Shown here piece after piece: positions 26,165-35,113 of a stretch of 64,000 nucleotides of DNA. The notes under the pieces were generated by a model. That model did not search any database, was not told where the DNA came from, and saw only the letters and a list, made by a program, of their open reading frames with translations. Numbering within the stretch: position 1 is the first letter of the stretch; each line of letters opens with the position of its first letter. This stretch comes from an uncultured Altererythrobacter sp. GTDB lineage: Bacteria > Pseudomonadota > Alphaproteobacteria > Sphingomonadales > Sphingomonadaceae. Location: positions 62,001 to 126,000 of the forward strand of contig CAMPIX010000003.1 in the NCBI GenBank assembly GCA_946886565.1, in the 5' to 3' direction. The position numbers and the translations under genes were made by a program.

Positions 26165-27670
26165 ATGAGGATTTCGACACTTGCCGCCGCATTGGCGCTA
26201 GCCGCCGTTCCCGTCGCCGCGCAGGAAGCGCCAACGACCGTCGAACAGTCTCCGCAACCAGCGGTGCATGCGCGAGCCTATCTCGCGCGAATCGCTGAAC
26301 TCGACGACGCCGGTCCGACCATCAACGCGGTGATCGCGACCAATCCTGACGCGCCAGTCGAGGCCGACGCCGCTGCAAGCCTCCCGCTCCGTGGGCGCAC
26401 GGTCTTGATCAAGGACAACATCGAGACCCGCGAGTTGCCCACCACCGCGGGCAGCCTCGCGCTGGCGGCGAACGCCACCGGGCGCGATGCGCCGCTCATC
26501 GCGCGGTTGCGCGCTGCGGGCGGAGTCGTGCTGGGCAAGACGAATCTTTCCGAGTGGGCCAATATCCGCTCGAACAATTCGACCAGCGGGTGGAGCGCGA
26601 TCGGCGGGCTCACCCGCAACCCCCATGCGCTCGACCGCAACGCCTGCGGCTCGTCTTCGGGCAGCGGCGCGGCGGTGGCGGCGGGTTTCGCGTGGGCGGC
26701 GATCGGCACCGAAACCGACGGCTCGATCACTTGCCCGGCGAGCGTCAACGGCGTGGTCGGGTTCAAACCGACCGTCGGTATGGTCAGCCGCACGTACGTG
26801 ATCCCGATCAGCTCGAGCCAGGACACCGCGGGGCCGATGGCGCAGACCGTGCGCGACGCTGCGATGCTGCTGACCGCGATTGCCGGGAGCGATCCGGACG
26901 ACGACGCGACGGCCTATGCCGACCAGTTCAAGACCGATTTCGTGCGCGGCCTGGGCACTGCCTCGCTCGAGGGCATGCGGATCGGAGTGATGCGCAAGCA
27001 GGTCGGTAGCCGCAAGGGTGTCGCCGCGCTGTTCGAGGCGGCGCTTGCCGACATGAAACGCGCGGGCGCCGAACTGGTCGAGATCGAGTTCGAGCCAGCC
27101 GGCGAGATGTATCGCGACGAGTTCACGGTCCTGCTCTACGAATTACGCGAAGGCATGGACGCCTATCTTGCAGGTTCACCCGCCGACATCCCCGTGCGCA
27201 GCCTTGCGGAAGTGATCGCCTTCAATCGCGAGCACGCGGTCCGCGAGATGCGCTGGTTCGGGCAGGAACTCTTCGAGCAGGCGCTCGAAACGACCGACGC
27301 CGGCGTCTATGCCGAGGCGCGTGCCAACAGCTTCCGTCTTGCCGGGCCGGAGGGCATCGACAAACTGCTCAGCGACAACGGCGTGGCGTTTCTGGTCGCA
27401 CCTACCGCGGGCCCTGCGTGGACCAGCGATCTGGTCAACGGCGACAACTTTTCGGGCGGGATCGGCGCGGGATCGCTCGCCGCCATCGCGGGCTATCCCC
27501 ACCTCACCGTGCCGATGGGCGCGATCGAAGGGCTGCCGGTGGGGCTCAGCTTCATCGGCGCCAAATGGCACGACCACGAATTGCTCAAGGCCGGCGCCGC
27601 CTACGAGCGAGCGCGCACCGCGACGCTTGCGGAACCGGCCTTCGCGCGCTGGACACCCGCCGACGAGTAG
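26165..27670 (+). CDS. Secreted amidase-signature family hydrolase
   Basis: A 501-residue amidase-signature enzyme with a signal peptide (MRISTLAAALALAAVPVAAQ). The Ser-cisSer-Lys triad is seen: Lys in GRTVLIKDNIETR, the cis-Ser in CGSSSGSGAAVAAGFA and the nucleophile Ser in GTETDGSITCPAS. It is related to periplasmic or exported Asp/Glu-tRNA amidotransferase-like amidases, but is a free hydrolase. The natural substrate cannot be told from sequence. It is likely expressed with the TonB receptor upstream. Confidence 0.9.
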   Translation: MRISTLAAALALAAVPVAAQEAPTTVEQSPQPAVHARAYLARIAELDDAGPTINAVIATNPDAPVEADAAASLPLRGRTVLIKDNIETRELPTTAGSLALAANATGRDAPLIARLRAAGGVVLGKTNLSEWANIRSNNSTSGWSAIGGLTRNPHALDRNACGSSSGSGAAVAAGFAWAAIGTETDGSITCPASVNGVVGFKPTVGMVSRTYVIPISSSQDTAGPMAQTVRDAAMLLTAIAGSDPDDDATAYADQFKTDFVRGLGTASLEGMRIGVMRKQVGSRKGVAALFEAALADMKRAGAELVEIEFEPAGEMYRDEFTVLLYELREGMDAYLAGSPADIPVRSLAEVIAFNREHAVREMRWFGQELFEQALETTDAGVYAEARANSFRLAGPEGIDKLLSDNGVAFLVAPTAGPAWTSDLVNGDNFSGGIGAGSLAAIAGYPHLTVPMGAIEGLPVGLSFIGAKWHDHELLKAGAAYERARTATLAEPAFARWTPADE

Positions 27671-27673
27671 CCG

Positions 27674-29260
27674 CTACTTCTTGGTAGCGGCTTTCTTGGC
27701 GGCGGGCTTCTTTGCCGCAGGCTTTTTCGCGACGGGCTTCTTGTCGTCCGCCGTCCTGGCCTTCTTCGCCGGAGCCTTCTTTTCCTCGGCCTTCGCGGGG
27801 GCGGATTTTTTGGCGGGCGCCTTCTTCGCGGCGGGCTTCTTGGGTTCGCCGTCCTTGTTGGCGGCCCCCTTCTCGGCCGCCGTCTTCTTCGCAGGAGCTT
27901 TCTTCTTCGCCGGCTTCTTGGCGGGTTCGCTTTCCTCGGCCTCGATCGCGGCCTCGAGCTCCTCGCGCGTAACCTCGCGCTCGGTCACTTCGGCCTTGTC
28001 GAACAGGAAATCGACCACCTTGTCCTCATAGAGCGGCGCGCGAAGCTGCGCGGCGGCCATCGGCTCGGACTGGATGTACTGCATGAAGCGCTCGCGGTCC
28101 TCGGCGCGATATTGCTGGGCGGCCTGCTGGACGAGCATGCTCATTTCCTGCTGGCTGACCTCGACGCCGTTCTTCTGGCCGATCTCGCTCAGCAGCAGGC
28201 CGAGGCGCACGCGGCGCTCGGCGATGTTGCGGTAGTCGTCCTTCTCGGCTTCGATTTCCTTGAGCGCCTTGGCCGGGTCCTCGTCGCGCGCGGCTTCCTG
28301 CTGGAGCTGCGCCCAGATCTGCTCGAACTCGGCGTCGACCATGCCCTGCGGCACCTCGAAATCGTGGCCCGCAGCGAGTTGGTCGAGCAACTGGCGCTTC
28401 ATCTGCGTACGGGTGAGACCGGCGGTTTCCTGCTCGAGCTGGCCCCGCAGCAGTTCCTTGAGCTTATCGAGGCCGTCGAGCCCGAGATTCTTGGCGAAGT
28501 CGTCGTCGATCTTCGTCTCGCCTTCGACCTTCACCTGTTTCACGACGACGGCGAACTGCGCGTCCTTGCCCGCAAGGTGCTTGGCTTGATAGTCGGACGG
28601 GAAAGTGACCGTGATGGTCTTCTCGTCGCCGGTCTTCACTCCGGTGAGCTGGTCCTCGAAGCCGGGAATGAACTGACCCGATCCGATGACCAGCGGCGCG
28701 TCCTCGGCCTTGCCGCCTTCGAACTCGACGCCGTCGATGGACCCGGTGAAGTCGATGATGAGCTGGTCGCCATCGCCCGCCTTCTTGCTCTTGGGGGCAT
28801 CCTTGTAGCTCTTCTGCTGACCGGCGATGCGCTCGAGCGCATCGTCGACCGCCTTGTCGCTGACCGGCACCGTCAGCCGTTCGAGCGCGAGACCCTCGAC
28901 ATCGGGCGTCTCGACATCGGGGAGAACTTCGAGCTCGACTTCGAGGACAGCGTCCTTGCCCTGCTCATAGCCGTCGCCGAACTCCACCTTCGGCTGCATC
29001 GCAGGGCGCAGCTTCTTGTCGCGGATCAGACCGTCGACCGAGCTGCGAATCGTGTCGTTGACCACCTGAGCGTGGACATTCTCGCCGTGCATCTTCCTGA
29101 CGAGGTTGGCGGGCACCTTGCCCGGGCGGAAGCCGGGCATACGCACCTGCGGCGCGATCTTCTTCACCTCGGCATCGACCTTCGCCTCGATATCCTTGGC
29201 GGGAATGGTCACCTGATAGCCGCGCTTGAGGCCCTTGTTGGTGGTCTCTTTGATCTGCAT
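27674..29260 (-). CDS. tig: Trigger factor with long Lys/Ala-rich tail
   Basis: Ribosome-associated chaperone and prolyl isomerase. The first about 440 residues follow the family: N-terminal ribosome-binding domain with GFRPGKVPANLVRK (the signature loop), PPIase domain (GDGDQLIIDFTGSIDGVEFE), then the helical C-terminal domain. E. coli trigger factor is 432 residues; this one is 528 because of a tail at about 445-528 made of PAKK/AAKK repeats. The tail resembles histone H1-like or nucleoid-binding sequence and may bind RNA or the ribosome. The ATG at 29260 starts MQIKETTNKGLK, the usual N-terminus. Confidence 0.95.
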   Translation of the reverse strand: MQIKETTNKGLKRGYQVTIPAKDIEAKVDAEVKKIAPQVRMPGFRPGKVPANLVRKMHGENVHAQVVNDTIRSSVDGLIRDKKLRPAMQPKVEFGDGYEQGKDAVLEVELEVLPDVETPDVEGLALERLTVPVSDKAVDDALERIAGQQKSYKDAPKSKKAGDGDQLIIDFTGSIDGVEFEGGKAEDAPLVIGSGQFIPGFEDQLTGVKTGDEKTITVTFPSDYQAKHLAGKDAQFAVVVKQVKVEGETKIDDDFAKNLGLDGLDKLKELLRGQLEQETAGLTRTQMKRQLLDQLAAGHDFEVPQGMVDAEFEQIWAQLQQEAARDEDPAKALKEIEAEKDDYRNIAERRVRLGLLLSEIGQKNGVEVSQQEMSMLVQQAAQQYRAEDRERFMQYIQSEPMAAAQLRAPLYEDKVVDFLFDKAEVTEREVTREELEAAIEAEESEPAKKPAKKKAPAKKTAAEKGAANKDGEPKKPAAKKAPAKKSAPAKAEEKKAPAKKARTADDKKPVAKKPAAKKPAAKKAATKK

Positions 29261-29319
29261 GGTGCGAACTAAAGCCTTTTCAAAATCGCGTTTTGTCGAA
29301 GGTTTGCCAGGGCGCGGAC

Positions 29320-29404
29320 TGGTGCGGGCGAAGGGACTCGAACCCCCACATCTTTCGATACTGGTACCTAAAACCAGCGCGTCTACCAGTTCCGCCACGC
29401 CCGC
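29320..29404 (-). tRNA. tRNA-Leu (anticodon TAG)
   Basis: An 85-nt cloverleaf including the encoded CCA. The acceptor GCGGGCG pairs with CGCCCGC. The anticodon stem CTGGT/ACCAG closes the loop TTTAGGT with anticodon TAG. The variable arm is long, as expected for Leu, and the T-loop GGTTCGAGTCC is present. It lies upstream of tig on the same strand, about 60 bp away. Confidence 0.95.
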
Positions 29405-29567
29405 AATCCGAACGAAGCCGCGCGTGGAAACCACACGAACAGGGGAGCGCCCTTAGAAGGGCGTGCCGAAAAGGGCAAGCGCCGCGACGAGGCGGAAGCG
29501 CCGGCAGGAACGTGCATGCACGGCGGAGCGTTGATTCGTTCGAACGCGACACCAAGGAACCTGCGAA

Positions 29568-29747
29568 ATGGCCACCCAACCCGATCCCGCTCCCGACACG
29601 ATCGAACCCGTGTCACCCCCCGAGACGCCGCCCGACAGCCCGCCGCTGGAAGATCCCATCCGCGAGCCCGACGAGATCGACCCACCGCGGCCCGACATCG
29701 ACGAACCCGACCGGAGCCCGATCGAGACCCCTCCCCCGCCCGATTGA
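29568..29747 (+). CDS. Small Pro/Asp/Glu-rich disordered protein (59 aa)
   Basis: A 59-residue frame, MATQPDPAPDTIEPV and onward, with about one third Pro and many Asp/Glu, ending IETPPPPD. AAGGA lies 8 nt before the ATG. The acidic, proline-rich composition predicts an unstructured protein. I recognise no family; similar tiny Pro/Asp-rich proteins occur in sphingomonads (recollection, not checked). It lies between tRNA-Leu and the DUF3297 gene. Confidence 0.6.
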   Translation: MATQPDPAPDTIEPVSPPETPPDSPPLEDPIREPDEIDPPRPDIDEPDRSPIETPPPPD

Positions 29748-29801
29748 GCGCTCCGACGATTGAATATTGCAGCGATAGCCGCAGGCGATTACGGCGCGCG
29801 C

Positions 29802-30083
29802 ATGACCGATCAGACCAGTTCCGACACTCCGCCCGACCGCCTTTCGGTCAACCCGCGCAGCGAACATTTCGATGCCGAAAAGCTGCAGCGCGGCGTCGGC
29901 ATCCGTTTCAAGGGCAAGCAGCGCACCGATATCGAAGAGTACTCGATTTCGGAAGGCTGGGTGAGGGTGCAGGCGGGCAAGACCGTCGATCGCAAGGGAC
30001 AGCCGTTGACGCTCAAACTCAATGGACCGGTCGAAGCGTGGTACGAGGATCTGGGCGGCGATCCGCCGGTCGCCAAAGCCTGA
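29802..30083 (+). CDS. DUF3297 family protein
   Basis: A 93-residue cytosolic protein with the DUF3297 pattern: DRLSVNPRSEHFDAEKLQRG, then GIRFKGKQRTDIEEYSISEG and KTVDRKGQPLTLKLNGPVEA. Function is unknown. The ATG at 29802 gives the normal N-terminus; a TTG at 29760 would add 14 residues. Confidence 0.88.
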   Translation: MTDQTSSDTPPDRLSVNPRSEHFDAEKLQRGVGIRFKGKQRTDIEEYSISEGWVRVQAGKTVDRKGQPLTLKLNGPVEAWYEDLGGDPPVAKA

Positions 30084-30089
30084 CCGCCT

Positions 30090-30875
30090 TCAGCGGCTGT
30101 AGCGCGCGACTGCGGCTGCGATCGGATCGCGCGGCGCGGGCGCGGGCGCGACCTTGCGTTGCGGCGTTATCGTGCGCCTCGGCTGCGCAGCGGGCCGCGC
30201 GGTTCTCACAAACGCCGGCTCGGAAGCGTGCGAGGCGGCGGTCTCCATCCCAGCGAAGGCCGTGAGGAATGAGCGTGAGGGTCTGGCCGAGACCGGCCGG
30301 GCTTCTGGCGACGGAATGGCCGCGCGGTGCGGCTGGGCGGCCGCCAGCCGCATTTCGGGCGGCTTCGCCTGCTGTGAATAGATGAAGCCGTGAACCGGCC
30401 ACGCGGTCGTTCCCAATCCCTGGATCGGATCGTACCACACCCGGACCTGGCTCCAGTCGTTGGCTGGTGAAACGTCGATCGCCTTGACGTCGCGCTCGAT
30501 CTGGCCGCGTCGGCCATTGATCGGCGACCAGTTGGCGTGGTCGAGCAGAACCGTGCGGCTGTCGAGCACTCTGCTCACCGCCGCGACATGGCCAAGCCGC
30601 ATATTGCCTTGCGGGATGAACGCCATGACGGCGCCCACGCGCGGTTCGTTGCCGCGCTCGTAACGGCCCGCGGCCTGATCCCACCAGGTGTGCGCGTCGC
30701 CGTAAATCTGAATGCCCGAAAGTTGTCGCGCATAAGGGACGCATTGGAGATAGGGTGGCAGTTCGTCGTCGTCTGCCGGCCGCGCCGCCTCGAAAGGCGC
30801 ACTCGCGTCGGCCAGCGCTGGCGGCGGCACCGCGGCAATGCCTGCGGCGGCGATGATCAGAACGGCACCCCTCAT
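30090..30875 (-). CDS. Secreted CHAP-domain protein (probable peptidoglycan hydrolase)
   Basis: A 261-residue protein with a signal peptide (MRGAVLIIAAAGIAAVPPPA). The CHAP amidase/endopeptidase domain has its catalytic Cys in YLQCVPYARQLSGI and His in MRLGHVAAVSRV. A disordered Pro/Ala/Arg-rich C-terminus follows. CHAP proteins cut peptidoglycan amide bonds, usually in cell division or wall remodelling. It is divergent from der; the spacer (30876-30994) holds an exact TTAACCAT CtrA-type half-site at 30935-30942. Confidence 0.85.
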   Translation of the reverse strand: MRGAVLIIAAAGIAAVPPPALADASAPFEAARPADDDELPPYLQCVPYARQLSGIQIYGDAHTWWDQAAGRYERGNEPRVGAVMAFIPQGNMRLGHVAAVSRVLDSRTVLLDHANWSPINGRRGQIERDVKAIDVSPANDWSQVRVWYDPIQGLGTTAWPVHGFIYSQQAKPPEMRLAAAQPHRAAIPSPEARPVSARPSRSFLTAFAGMETAASHASEPAFVRTARPAAQPRRTITPQRKVAPAPAPRDPIAAAVARYSR

Positions 30876-30994
30876 TCGCCCAGGAACTGGCGGAATGTAC
30901 TTAAGGTTGCCCGACCCGGTGTGGTTAATCGATCTTAACCATGTCCACGCGCGTGCTTGCCAAGCGACGCAATAGGCTCCACCTGCGCAGCCGC

Positions 30995-32383
30995 ATGTCC
31001 AACAAGCCGCACGTCATAATCATCGGCCGGCCCAACGTCGGCAAGTCGACGCTGTTCAACCGGCTCGTCGGCAAGAAGCTCGCGCTGGTCGACGACCAGC
31101 CTGGGGTGACGCGCGACCGCCGCCTAGGCGATGCGGCGATCGCAGGGCTCGAATTCACCGTGGTCGACACTGCCGGGTGGGAGGATGACGATCCGCAGTC
31201 GCTGCCCGGCCGCATGCGCAAGCAGACCGAGGTCAGCCTCGAAGGCGCCGACGCCGCGCTGTTCGTCGTCGACGCGCGCGCGGGGCTGACTCCGCTCGAC
31301 GAAGAGATCGCCCGCTGGCTGCGCAGCCAGACGGTGCCGGTGGTGCCGGTCGCCAACAAGGCCGAGGGCAAGGCGGGCGAGGCGGGCGTGCTCGAGGCAT
31401 GGGCGCTCGGCTTCGGCGAGCCGGTCGCGCTCTCGGCCGAGCACGGCGAGGGCGTGGCCGACCTGTTCGGCGCGCTGTGGCCCATCATCGGCGAGAAGGC
31501 TGAAAGCCGGACCGATACCGCTGAAGCCGCCGGAGAAGGGGACGAAAGACCGCTCGGCCCGCTCAAGCTCGCGATCGTCGGGCGGCCCAATGCGGGCAAA
31601 TCCACCCTCATCAACCGCTTGCTGGGCGAGGACCGCCTGCTCACGGGCCCGGAAGCGGGAATCACCCGCGATTCGATCGCGGTCGACTGGACCTGGCTGG
31701 ACCCGGCGAGCGGCGAGAGCCGCGAAATCCGCCTGATCGACACTGCCGGAATGCGAAAGCGGGCGAAGGTCGTCGAGAAGCTGGAGAAGCTCTCCGTCGC
31801 CGATGCGCGCCGCGCGGTCGATTTCGCCGAAGTCGTCGTGCTGCTGCTCGATGCAACCAAGGGGCTCGAGCACCAGGACCTCAAGATTGCCGACGCGGTG
31901 CTGCAGGAAGGCCGCGCGCTGATGATCGCGATCAACAAGTGGGACGTCGCGGAAAACGCCTCTTCGCTGTTCAACGGCATCCGCGGCGCGCTCGACGAGG
32001 GACTCGCGCAGGTGCGCGGGCTGCCCCTGTTCGCGGTCAGCGCGAAGACCGGCAAAGGGCTCGACACGATGCTGGGCGCGGCGTTCGAAATCCGCGAAAG
32101 CTGGTCGAAGCGCGTGCCGACTGCGGCGCTCAACCGCTGGTTCGACGACGCGCTGGAGGCCAATCCGCCGCCTGCACCCGGGGGCAAGCGGATCAAGCTG
32201 CGCTACATCACGCAGTCGAGTACGCGCCCGCCCCGCTTCGTGGTGTTCGGCACCCGCCTCGACATGCTGCCCAAGAGCTACGAGCGCTATCTGGTCAACG
32301 GCATCCGCCGCGAACTCGGGTTCGATGCAGTGCCGGTGCGGGTGGTACTCAAGAGCCCGAAGAATCCCTACAAGAGCGACTGA
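30995..32383 (+). CDS. der: Ribosome biogenesis GTPase Der (EngA)
   Basis: Double-GTPase required for 50S assembly. The 462-residue protein has the first G domain with [19 protein letters not shown] and NKAE, and the second with [19 protein letters not shown] and NKWD. The C-terminal KH-like domain contains [17 protein letters not shown]. The ATG at 30995 gives [14 protein letters not shown]; an upstream ATG at 30941 adds an unconserved Arg-rich extension. Confidence 0.97.
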   Translation: MSNKPHVIIIGRPNVGKSTLFNRLVGKKLALVDDQPGVTRDRRLGDAAIAGLEFTVVDTAGWEDDDPQSLPGRMRKQTEVSLEGADAALFVVDARAGLTPLDEEIARWLRSQTVPVVPVANKAEGKAGEAGVLEAWALGFGEPVALSAEHGEGVADLFGALWPIIGEKAESRTDTAEAAGEGDERPLGPLKLAIVGRPNAGKSTLINRLLGEDRLLTGPEAGITRDSIAVDWTWLDPASGESREIRLIDTAGMRKRAKVVEKLEKLSVADARRAVDFAEVVVLLLDATKGLEHQDLKIADAVLQEGRALMIAINKWDVAENASSLFNGIRGALDEGLAQVRGLPLFAVSAKTGKGLDTMLGAAFEIRESWSKRVPTAALNRWFDDALEANPPPAPGGKRIKLRYITQSSTRPPRFVVFGTRLDMLPKSYERYLVNGIRRELGFDAVPVRVVLKSPKNPYKSD

Positions 32384-32871
32384 TGCTCGACCTTCTCTCC
32401 TCCACCACCAGTCTTGCGGTCGAACTGCTGCAGCGCACCGCCAGCACGCCGCATGTGCAGGAGATCGTGCAGCTCTCGCTGGCGCCGGCCTTCCTGCTGA
32501 GCGGCATCGGCGCGATCATGAACGTGATGATGAGCCGGATGATCTGGATCGCCGAGCGGATCGAACGGATCGAGCGGCGAGTCGAGGATGGCAAGGCCAG
32601 CGATTACGAGCTGCGCGAATTGCCCTGGCTCGGGCAGCGCCGGCGCCACGCGCAGAAGGCGATGGCGTTCAGCACCGCTTCGGCCGCAGTGATCAGCGTG
32701 GTGATCGCCCTGCTTTTCGTAAGCGCTTATATCGAGCCGCAGATCGGCACGATCACTGCGATCGCGTGGGTGCTGACGATGGCGCTGCTGATTACCGGGC
32801 TCGGCTTCTTCCTGCTCGAAACCCGCCTCGCCGCACGCGGCGTGCGCAGCGACGGACGCAAGCGGACCTAG
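32383..32871 (+). CDS. DUF2721 domain membrane protein
   Basis: A 162-residue inner-membrane protein. A first hydrophobic helix (LSLAPAFLLSGIGAIMNVMMS) is followed by a charged helix (IERIERRVEDG) and two C-terminal membrane helices, the DUF2721 layout. Function is unknown. Its ATG overlaps the der stop (TGATG). Its TAG directly abuts the bfr stop on the other strand, so the convergent ends touch. Confidence 0.85.
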   Translation: MLDLLSSTTSLAVELLQRTASTPHVQEIVQLSLAPAFLLSGIGAIMNVMMSRMIWIAERIERIERRVEDGKASDYELRELPWLGQRRRHAQKAMAFSTASAAVISVVIALLFVSAYIEPQIGTITAIAWVLTMALLITGLGFFLLETRLAARGVRSDGRKRT

Positions 32872-33357
32872 CTAGTCGCCCTTCTCGGCCGGCTTGCTCT
32901 GAAGCTGGACGTAGTTCTGCAGGCCCATGCGCGTGATCATGTCGAACTGGGTTTCGAGGAAATCGACGTGCTCCTCCTCGCTTTCGAGGATGCGCTCGAA
33001 TATCTCGCGGCTGACGTAATCGCGCGCGCCTTCGCAGTATTCGATCGCGTCACGCAGGAGGGGGATTGCCTCTTCCTCCATCGCGAGATCGGCCTTGAGG
33101 ATTTCCTCGACCGTCTCGCCCACTTTGAGCTTGTGGATCGCCTGGAAGTTGGGAAGGCCGTTGAGGAACAGGATCCGCTCGGCGAGCACATCGGCGTGCT
33201 TCATCTCGTCGATCGATTCGTGACGCTCGTATTCGGCGAGCCGATCGACACCCCAATCCTTGAGCACGCGATAGTGCAACCAGTACTGGTTGATCGCGGT
33301 AAGCTCGTTGGTGAGCGCCTTGTTGAGGAACTCGATGACCTTCGCGTCGCCTTTCAC
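32872..33357 (-). CDS. bfr: Bacterioferritin
   Basis: Heme-containing 24-mer iron store, 161 residues. Ferroxidase ligands are visible in the family positions: Glu in LTNELTAINQYW, Glu and His in YERHESIDEMKHADVL (the Met of DEMKHAD is the heme ligand), and Glu/His in ILESEEEHVDFLE. It is downstream of bfd on the same strand with a 145-bp spacer holding a 22-bp palindrome and a Fur-like TTGCGAGCGATTTGCG. Confidence 0.97.
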   Translation of the reverse strand: MKGDAKVIEFLNKALTNELTAINQYWLHYRVLKDWGVDRLAEYERHESIDEMKHADVLAERILFLNGLPNFQAIHKLKVGETVEEILKADLAMEEEAIPLLRDAIEYCEGARDYVSREIFERILESEEEHVDFLETQFDMITRMGLQNYVQLQSKPAEKGD

Positions 33358-33444
33358 GGGGCGCCTCCATGGATCGGGATGACCGGAAATCTGCGCGCGA
33401 GTATGCGCGCCGATCGATCCGCTGGCAAGGCTTGGAGGGTTAGA

Positions 33445-33466
33445 AAATGGCGGAATTCCGCCATTT
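33445..33466 (-). terminator. Palindrome between bfd and bfr, candidate terminator
   Basis: A perfect 22-bp palindrome, AAATGGCGGAA joined to its complement, followed on the minus strand by TCTAACC after the closing TTT. This is a short T-rich end, so it may end the bfd message. Equally it could be an operator for bfr. Confidence 0.4.
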
Positions 33467-33502
33467 GCGAGCGATTTGCGTTAGCCCCGAATCAGGCCCT
33501 TA

Positions 33503-33694
33503 TCAAGCCGCTCTGGCCGGAAGGAGCGCCGTCTCGCGCTCCTCGAACAGGATGTCCTCGGCTTCTTCGAGGCACTGGCCGCAATTGGGCCGCTTGCCGA
33601 GCGCAGCATAGACCGATTCCGCATTGCCGGGGCACAGCCGCGCCGCGCGGCGCAGCTCGCAATCCCTGATGGCGTTGCAGACACAGACGTACAT
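33503..33694 (-). CDS. bfd: Bacterioferritin-associated ferredoxin
   Basis: A 63-residue [2Fe-2S] protein that reduces heme in bacterioferritin to release iron. Four cysteines in the BFD pattern: CVC near the N-terminus (MYVCVCNAI) and CGQC later (KRPNCGQCLEEA). Two TGCGA-N5-TCGCA boxes lie just upstream. It precedes bfr on the same strand, the usual functional pair. Confidence 0.93.
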   Translation of the reverse strand: MYVCVCNAIRDCELRRAARLCPGNAESVYAALGKRPNCGQCLEEAEDILFEERETALLPARAA

Positions 33695-33703
33695 TGCGGC
33701 TCC

Positions 33704-33718
33704 TGCGAGTGATTCGCA
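33704..33718. promoter_or_regulatory. Fur-type box 1 upstream of bfd
   Basis: TGCGA-GTGAT-TCGCA, a perfect 5-5-5 inverted repeat matching the alphaproteobacterial Fur/Irr-like TGC-N9-GCA pattern, 10 bp before the bfd start codon. Confidence 0.6.
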
Positions 33719-33730
33719 GGGCCTAATTTA

Positions 33731-33745
33731 TGCGAACTCCTCGCA
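33731..33745. promoter_or_regulatory. Fur-type box 2 upstream of bfd
   Basis: TGCGA-ACTCC-TCGCA inside ATTGCGAGGAGTTCGCATA on the minus strand, close to the 19-bp alphaproteobacterial Fur consensus. Its centre is 27 bp from box 1. Both boxes would give iron control of bfd. Confidence 0.65.
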
Positions 33746-33758
33746 ATAGCAAGCCCGA

Positions 33759-35045
33759 TCAACGCCGAAGCGGAAACAATCGTCCGTAAGTGAGGCAGCG
33801 CCACAGCCATTCGAGCGGCCCGTAGCGAAACCGATCGAGCCACGGCTTCGACCAGGCGAGCATCGCCACCCAGGTCATCAGGACGACAAGGTAGAGCTGG
33901 GCGCGAGTCAGCTCGGCGAACAGCCCTCCCGCCCAGCCGTGGAACACGAACAACATCAGAAGCGAGGTTCCGAGATAGTTGCTGAAGGCCGCCCTGCCCG
34001 CCGCGCGCACCCGCCCGGCCAGCCAGCCGCGCGCGCCCGCGCCCCACAGTGCCAGCAGCAAGGCGAGTCCGATCACCACCGGCAATCGCGGCAACGGCGC
34101 GAGCCCCATGAAGGCGGCGAGCGTGCCCCAATAGGTCAACCCCTGGGCGTGCGCCCATAGCGCGATTGGCACCGTCGGCGCGGTACCTGCGACCATGCCG
34201 ACCACCGCCCACAACGCGATTCGCTTTCGATCGCCCGACCCGTCGAGCAAGCCGTAGCGAAACAACGCCATGCCGATCAGCATCAGCGGCAGCGTCTCGA
34301 ACAGGAAGAAGAACAGCGCCGCGAACGGCTGGCTGCCGTGCTCCTCCGCAGTGTGACGCAGATAGTCGGCGTAGCTTCCATCGGTAATCACGGCGATCTC
34401 CGTCTGCGCATCCGCGAGTTCGCCGGTTCGGGTCGCTGCAAGCTCTTGGCGTGTTTCGGTGAACTGGATCTGCTCGCCCAGATCGGTTTCCGCGATCATG
34501 TAGGGGGACATCATCGCCGAGGCGTAGAAGATCGCTCCGGCGAGATACCCGAGCAGGCCGATGGCGAGTTGCGTCTTCGCCTCCCACTGCAGGCACAGCA
34601 GCGCCACACTGCCAGCAACCGCGTAGAGGAACAGGATATCACCACGCCAGAGGAGGTAGAAGTGCGCCAGCCCGAACAGCGCGAGCCAGAAGAGCCGCCG
34701 CGCCTGGAGCCAGCGCGTCGCACCGTTCGCCCAGGCCTTCTCCATGAACAGCATCAACCCTGCCCCGAACAGCAGCGTGAAGAGCCCGCGCATCTTGCCG
34801 TCCACCAGCACGAACTGCGCAACCCACAACCAGTCGTCCGCCGGGCCGTGCGGAACGGCGAAGGCGGCGGGATACATGTACGCGGCGAACGGCTGCCCGA
34901 AGGCGACGATATTGGCGAGCAGAATTCCCATGACCGCGAACCCGCGGATGAAATCGAGGCTGTCGATGCGATCCCCTGGCGCAGCCGGCGCCGGTTTCCA
35001 CTGGTCAGGCGTACCCTCCGCCGCCACCTCGATAGTCTCGGACAT
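33759..35045 (-). CDS. DUF418 family integral membrane protein
   Basis: A 428-residue polytopic membrane protein. It begins the conserved part with RIDSLDFIRGFAVMGILLAN, the DUF418 (YeiB-like) signature, has around ten hydrophobic segments, and ends in the DUF418 C-terminal domain (SNYLGTSLLMLFVFHGWAGG, then GPLEWLWRCLTYG). Family members are suspected to move or modify small molecules, but no function is proven. The ATG at 35045 follows GGGGAA. Confidence 0.88.
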   Translation of the reverse strand: MSETIEVAAEGTPDQWKPAPAAPGDRIDSLDFIRGFAVMGILLANIVAFGQPFAAYMYPAAFAVPHGPADDWLWVAQFVLVDGKMRGLFTLLFGAGLMLFMEKAWANGATRWLQARRLFWLALFGLAHFYLLWRGDILFLYAVAGSVALLCLQWEAKTQLAIGLLGYLAGAIFYASAMMSPYMIAETDLGEQIQFTETRQELAATRTGELADAQTEIAVITDGSYADYLRHTAEEHGSQPFAALFFFLFETLPLMLIGMALFRYGLLDGSGDRKRIALWAVVGMVAGTAPTVPIALWAHAQGLTYWGTLAAFMGLAPLPRLPVVIGLALLLALWGAGARGWLAGRVRAAGRAAFSNYLGTSLLMLFVFHGWAGGLFAELTRAQLYLVVLMTWVAMLAWSKPWLDRFRYGPLEWLWRCLTYGRLFPLRR

Positions 35046-35113
35046 CGCCCATTCCCCACCCTTCGGGGCGGGAATCATAGCAGCGGCCCCAACGCGGGAA
35101 AGCCCTTCCTGCT

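Noticed and set aside
29448..29463. Perfect palindrome CGCCCTT/AAGGGCG upstream of tRNA-Leu
   Set aside because: Short, no T-run and no obvious regulator; kept as possible chance symmetry.
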